From the NCBI GenBank assembly GCA_002365865.1, contig DFAQ01000046.1:1-9880 (forward strand): DNA of 9,880 nucleotides. Reading direction: 5' to 3'. Under the pieces are notes generated by a model. It searched no databases. It was not told the origin of the DNA and worked only from the letters and a program-made list of their open reading frames with translations. This DNA comes from Pelotomaculum sp. UBA3102. Lineage in GTDB: Bacteria; Bacillota; Desulfotomaculia; Desulfotomaculales; Pelotomaculaceae. Below, in pieces: positions 7,460 through 9,880 of the stretch (position 1 is its first letter; every line of letters begins with the position of its first letter). The position numbers were made by a program, and so were the translations under genes.

Positions 7460-7741
7460 TTATTTGCCGGCACTACTGGTAACCGATTTACCCTTTACCA
7501 TATTAGCCGCCTGATGAACTTCATCTTTAATTTCTTTAACTTCTTTAGTTGCCTCGCCGGCTGTTTTCTTTACATCATCAACGGTATCATTTATTTCACT
7601 GAAACTGGCTACCGAAGCCCTCCTAAACTCATTTAAGGTTTTCCCCAAAGACTTTCCAACTTCGGGCAATTTTTTCGGTCCAAATATCACCAGTGCAAGA
7701 ACTAATATTAATATTAATTCAGGCATACCCAGGCTGGGCAA
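7460..7741 (-). CDS. tatA: Twin-arginine translocase subunit TatA (second copy, convergent)
   Basis: 93 residues. The membrane helix lies at about residues 6-20, followed by the hinge FGPKKLPEVG (20-29), the amphipathic helix KSLGKTLNEFR (30-40) and a long charged tail (41-93) predicted to be helical. The first 40 residues are clearly paralogous to the operon TatA at 987-1205, but the tail is longer and different in composition. The start is TTG at 7741, because AAGGAGGTG lies just upstream; the longer frame from 7777 has no ribosome site. It could supply pore subunits to the same TatC or to one encoded elsewhere. It lies between rbgA and the formate dehydrogenase operon and is probably transcribed from its own promoter in the 94-nt gap behind rbgA, or by readthrough. 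Confidence 0.92.
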   Translation of the reverse strand: MPSLGMPELILILVLALVIFGPKKLPEVGKSLGKTLNEFRRASVASFSEINDTVDDVKKTAGEATKEVKEIKDEVHQAANMVKGKSVTSSAGK

Positions 7742-7747
7742 GAACAC

Positions 7748-7756
7748 CACCTCCTT
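7748..7756 (-). promoter_or_regulatory. Ribosome binding site deciding the TTG start of the second tatA
   Basis: On the minus strand AAGGAGGTG is complementary to the 16S rRNA tail. The AGGAGG core ends 8 nt before the TTG at 7741. The next in-frame ATG (residue 6) would be about 15 nt further and would remove conserved residues before the helix. Confidence 0.75.
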
Positions 7757-7786
7757 ACTCCATATACCGGTTTGCATTTAATTTTA

Positions 7787-7815
7787 TTTAAATAAAATTC
7801 GCCGTTACCAGACAA
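7787..7815 (-). promoter_or_regulatory. Weak candidate promoter of the second tatA
   Basis: On the minus strand TTGTCT (7815-7810) and TTTAAA (7792-7787) are spaced by 17 nt, each matching consensus at 4 of 6 positions. The -10 box lies at the centre of a 20-bp AT-only palindrome (7780-7799). The match is modest, and AT-rich DNA gives such hits by chance. Confidence 0.3.
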
Positions 7816-7835
7816 AAGTCCTGCAACATTTTAAT

Positions 7836-8699
7836 TTAAATTGGTGATAAATAAAGGCCGGGCTCGTCAAGCGTATGCCTTCCCAGTTTGCCTTCCCGAA
7901 ATTCTTTCAAAACTATGCTGGCGGATTTCAAATTATCCACGTAGCCCCCTGAGACAAAGAAACCCCTCCTTGCCCCGATAGCCTCAAGCAGTTCACCCGG
8001 TTCTTCAGGTAAACGATCAAGCCGGTATCGTTCCCCAACCAAATCAGGACAGGTTTTCACCAGCCGCTTTAACAGTTTTCCGGCAACTTCAACCGGGTCA
8101 AAGACCTCTTCTTTAATGGCACCGGTAACTGCCAGGCGGAAGGCTGTTTCCGGGTCATCCAGTTTCGGCCAAAGTATGCCGGGTGTATCCATAAGCTCGA
8201 TTTGCTCCGCCACCCGGATCCACTGCTGCCCGCGTGTCACGCCGGGCTTCTCCCCCGTCCTGGCGGCCCGCCGTCCCACTAATTTATTAATAAAAAGAGA
8301 TTTACCTACATTGGGTATACCGATCACCATACATCGTTCAGCCCGGGACCGCCTGCCGGAGGACACCAGGGAGGTCATTTTGGGCTTTGCCATCCGCCGG
8401 ATCATGACCGGTACCTCCCGTATGCCTCTGCCGCTCATTGAATCAACCGCAACAACTGTATACCCTTCTTTCGAGTAAGCTTTTTTCCAGAGCGAAGTCA
8501 TTAACGGATCAGCCAGGTCAGACTTGTTTAATATTACCATTCTCGGCATTTGCCCCGTAATGTTGCTGATGTCCGGGTTGCGGCTGCTGGCGGGAATCCT
8601 GGCATCCAATACTTCGATCACGATGTCCACCAGCTTGAGATTTTCTTTAACCAAACGCTTGGCCTTGGCCATATGACCGGGGTACCAGTTAATATCCAT
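7836..8699 (-). CDS. rbgA: Ribosome biogenesis GTPase RbgA (YlqF)
   Basis: 287 residues, the usual length. It begins MDINWYPGHMAKAKR, the family signature. The GTPase motifs occur in circularly permuted order: G4 NKSD (58-61), G5-like DSMSG (86-90), G1 GIPNVGKS (127-134), G2 Thr155, G3 DTPG (171-174). A C-terminal helical ANTAR-like domain follows. RbgA acts in the cytoplasm in a late step of 50S subunit assembly. The ATG at 8699 is chosen because it gives the conserved N-terminus. A longer frame to 8792 runs into lepB and has no support. The ribosome site AAGGTG overlaps the lepB stop, and the gap is only 8 nt, so the two genes are co-transcribed and perhaps translationally coupled. Order rplS-lepB-rbgA is common in Firmicutes. 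Confidence 0.95.
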   Translation of the reverse strand: MDINWYPGHMAKAKRLVKENLKLVDIVIEVLDARIPASSRNPDISNITGQMPRMVILNKSDLADPLMTSLWKKAYSKEGYTVVAVDSMSGRGIREVPVMIRRMAKPKMTSLVSSGRRSRAERCMVIGIPNVGKSLFINKLVGRRAARTGEKPGVTRGQQWIRVAEQIELMDTPGILWPKLDDPETAFRLAVTGAIKEEVFDPVEVAGKLLKRLVKTCPDLVGERYRLDRLPEEPGELLEAIGARRGFFVSGGYVDNLKSASIVLKEFREGKLGRHTLDEPGLYLSPI

Positions 8700-8707
8700 G
8701 AGACACC

Positions 8708-9259
8708 TTAATGCACCATGCCGGTGCGGCCTGGCGGCCAGTAGATTGCTATCGCTTTTCCTACAATCAGGTTCTCCGGTAAATACCCCCATACCCTGCT
8801 GTCATCACTGTTATTGCGGTTATCGCCCATCATGAAATAACTTTCCTCCGGTATTTCTACGGGGCCGAAGTCATCGAACTTTAATCCGGGCGGCAGGTAT
8901 GGCTCCGGAACCACGCGGCCGTTAATATATAAATCACTGTTCCTGACAGTCAAAGTTTCTCCTCCCACCGCCACAACTCTTTTCACAAAGTTCCGGCTGG
9001 TATCCCGCGGGTACTTAAAAACAATTACATCGCCACGTTCCGGTTCCTCAAAATAATAGTTAAGCTTACTGACTAAGATCCGGTCATTTTCCTTTAAAGT
9101 AGGCTCCATAGAACCGGACGGAATATAAAAAGGTTCCAGTATAAACAACCTGATTAATACGGCCAGGAGAACCGCTATTGCTACTGATTGAAATACTTCA
9201 CTAAAAAAAGAACGACTTTTTCTAGCAGCGGACAATTCTTTCGGGTCTTCTTGCTCCAC
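8708..9259 (-). CDS. lepB: Signal peptidase I
   Basis: 183 residues from a GTG start, of typical Gram-positive size. There is one N-terminal membrane helix (about 24-42), then box B with the catalytic Ser50 (PSGSMEPTL), and box D with the general base Lys93 (FVKRVVAVGGE). Box E follows at 145-155 (GDNRNNSDDSR). The enzyme removes Sec and Tat signal peptides on the outer face of the membrane. GTG at 9259 is chosen because AGGAGG (9267-9272) lies 7 nt upstream; the TTG at 9307 would add 16 residues and begins at the edge of the rplS terminator. Its presence beside two Tat loci is probably coincidental, since it belongs to the conserved rplS-lepB-rbgA block. Confidence 0.95.
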   Translation of the reverse strand: MEQEDPKELSAARKSRSFFSEVFQSVAIAVLLAVLIRLFILEPFYIPSGSMEPTLKENDRILVSKLNYYFEEPERGDVIVFKYPRDTSRNFVKRVVAVGGETLTVRNSDLYINGRVVPEPYLPPGLKFDDFGPVEIPEESYFMMGDNRNNSDDSRVWGYLPENLIVGKAIAIYWPPGRTGMVH

Positions 9260-9266
9260 TTCGATG

Positions 9267-9272
9267 CCTCCT
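9267..9272 (-). promoter_or_regulatory. Ribosome binding site deciding the GTG start of lepB
   Basis: On the minus strand a perfect AGGAGG ends 7 nt before the GTG at 9259. No comparable site serves the upstream TTG at 9307. Confidence 0.8.
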
Positions 9273-9304
9273 ATTCTACTGTTTACCGTCAGAACCTCAA
9301 AAAG

Positions 9305-9334
9305 CAAAAAGGGACTGTAAAAAGCCCAGTCCCT
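9305..9334 (-). terminator. Intrinsic terminator behind rplS
   Basis: On the minus strand AGGGACTG (9334-9327) pairs with CAGTCCCT (9317-9310) across a 9-nt loop and is followed by TTTTTGCTTTTTG. It lies 5 nt past the rplS stop. It would stop or reduce transcription into lepB and rbgA. No obvious separate promoter for lepB is visible in the remaining 45 nt, so partial readthrough is likely. Confidence 0.85.
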
Positions 9335-9338
9335 GGTT

Positions 9339-9680
9339 TTATCTCTTGACTTGAATGCGGGCAGCTTTACCGCGCAGGCCGCGCAGGTAATATAATCTTG
9401 CCCTGCGCACCCGGCCTCTCCTCACCACATCTATCCGTTCATACTTAGGAGAGTGCAGGGGAAAGGTTCTTTCCACTCCCACACCATATGATACTCTTCT
9501 TACTGTAAAGGTCTCGCCGAGGCCGCTGCCCCTGCGCCTAATCACCGCACCTTCAAAAACCTGTATCCTTTCCCGGCTGCCTTCAACAACCTTAACGTGA
9601 ACCCTGACGGTATCGCCGGGATTAAACTTAACCACATTTTTCTTTACCTGTTCCTGTTCCAGTGATTGAACGAGGTTCAT
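9339..9680 (-). CDS. rplS: 50S ribosomal protein L19
   Basis: 113 residues, the usual length, with the L19 pattern: an N-terminal helix, then FNPGDTVRVHVKVVEGSRER, the FEGAVIRRRGSGLGETFTVRR core, a PLHSPKYERIDVVRRGRVRRAR segment and a basic C-terminus (LRGLRGKAARIQVK). L19 lies at the subunit interface of the ribosome. The ATG at 9680 follows AAGGAGG (9696-9690) at 9 nt. A strong promoter and a structured leader lie directly upstream, so it begins a transcription unit here rather than depending on trmD/rimM genes that often precede it. Confidence 0.98.
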   Translation of the reverse strand: MNLVQSLEQEQVKKNVVKFNPGDTVRVHVKVVEGSRERIQVFEGAVIRRRGSGLGETFTVRRVSYGVGVERTFPLHSPKYERIDVVRRGRVRRARLYYLRGLRGKAARIQVKR

Positions 9681-9689
9681 TCAAAGGTC

Positions 9690-9726
9690 CCTCCTTCCCT
9701 AGGTATATTTCCAGGGTACAATACCT
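9690..9726 (-). promoter_or_regulatory. Candidate L19 mRNA leader with pseudoknot-like pairing
   Basis: On the minus strand AGGTAT (9726-9721) pairs with ATACCT (9706-9701). CCCT in the resulting loop (9716-9713) can pair with AGGG (9700-9697), which directly abuts the ribosome site AAGGAGG (9696-9690). The crossing order of the two pairings forms an H-type pseudoknot. Firmicutes rplS genes are known to carry an autoregulatory L19 leader at this place; whether this is a member needs a covariance-model match. Confidence 0.5.
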
Positions 9727-9749
9727 CTTTTTTACACTCAACAAAATAC

Positions 9750-9778
9750 ATTTTAGCATATAAAATAAATCATGACAA
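9750..9778 (-). promoter_or_regulatory. Sigma-A type promoter of rplS
   Basis: On the minus strand TTGTCA (9778-9773) and TAAAAT (9755-9750) are separated by 17 nt, each at 5 of 6 matches, with an extended TGC before the -10 box. The start would fall near 9743, giving a leader of about 62 nt that contains the pseudoknot candidate. Confidence 0.8.
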
Positions 9779-9823
9779 GAATATTTAGCTCACGATAGCA
9801 AAAGCATGAACCCATTATCTTCC

Positions 9824-9846
9824 AAAACTCTTTCGTAAGAGTTTTT
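9824..9846. repeat. AT-rich inverted repeat upstream of the rplS promoter, possible weak terminator
   Basis: AAAACTCTT (9824-9832) and AAGAGTTTT (9837-9845) form nine pairs around TCGT. Only two pairs are G-C. On the plus strand it is followed by one further T and then A-rich sequence; on the minus strand the arm itself ends in TTTT and then GG. It could end a minus-strand gene lying beyond the right edge. The bases 9779-9880 otherwise hold no gene I can support. Confidence 0.4.
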
Positions 9847-9880
9847 AAAAATGTCATTTCAGCGCTCTAAAACACGTGGC

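Noticed and set aside
8700..8792. N-terminal extension of RbgA
   Set aside because: It overlaps the end of lepB in another frame, and the family N-terminus MDINWYPGHM begins at 8699.
9260..9307. Longer LepB start at 9307
   Set aside because: It begins at the edge of the rplS terminator tail and lacks a ribosome site, while AGGAGG fits the GTG at 9259.
9859..9880. Minus-strand coding end at the right edge (a few codons before a stop, perhaps of an upstream gene such as trmD)
   Set aside because: Only six to nine codons are visible in any frame and none matches a known C-terminus clearly enough to call.

Overview
The window looks like chromosomal DNA from an anaerobic Gram-positive bacterium, probably a Clostridia member of the Peptococcaceae/Desulfotomaculales type. 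The grounds are strong AGGAGG ribosome binding sites, TTG and GTG starts, the rplS-lepB-rbgA (ylqF) gene order, Bacillus-like housekeeping proteins, and a selenocysteine-containing, Tat-exported formate dehydrogenase. The genus is an inference and cannot be fixed from this stretch.

Plus strand, about 36-7412: one formate dehydrogenase operon. A near-consensus promoter (TTGACT, 17 nt, TATAAT) sits just before fdhE (enzyme maturation factor). It is followed by tatA and tatC (a minimal twin-arginine translocase), a catalytic subunit of 1022 residues with a Tat signal and an in-frame UGA, a four-cluster ferredoxin-like subunit, and a ten-helix NrfD/HybB-type membrane subunit. The catalytic gene appears as two open frames (2215-2841 and 2854-5283) only because the UGA at 2839-2841 is a selenocysteine codon. 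A bacterial SECIS hairpin with a GGUCU apical loop lies directly behind it. The operon ends at an 11-bp hairpin (7384-7412) that probably stops transcription from both sides.

Minus strand, about 9778-7460: a housekeeping block read right to left. A strong promoter and a candidate autoregulatory leader precede rplS (ribosomal protein L19). An intrinsic terminator follows, then lepB (signal peptidase I) and rbgA/ylqF (50S assembly GTPase). A second tatA converges on the formate dehydrogenase operon. The 100 bases at the right edge hold only an AT-rich hairpin.

How the parts work together (inference): FdhE prepares the folded, cofactor-loaded selenoenzyme. TatA/TatC, encoded in the same operon, export it with its iron-sulfur partner to the outer face of the membrane. 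Electrons from formate then pass through the iron-sulfur clusters to the NrfD-like subunit and the menaquinone pool, or in reverse in a syntrophic setting. No part of the window looks like a mobile element, a CRISPR array or an RNA gene. Most of the content belongs to known families; the interesting points are the selenocysteine/SECIS site, the operon-borne Tat system with a second TatA nearby, the HybA/HybB-like electron-transfer module, and the possible pseudoknot leader of rplS.
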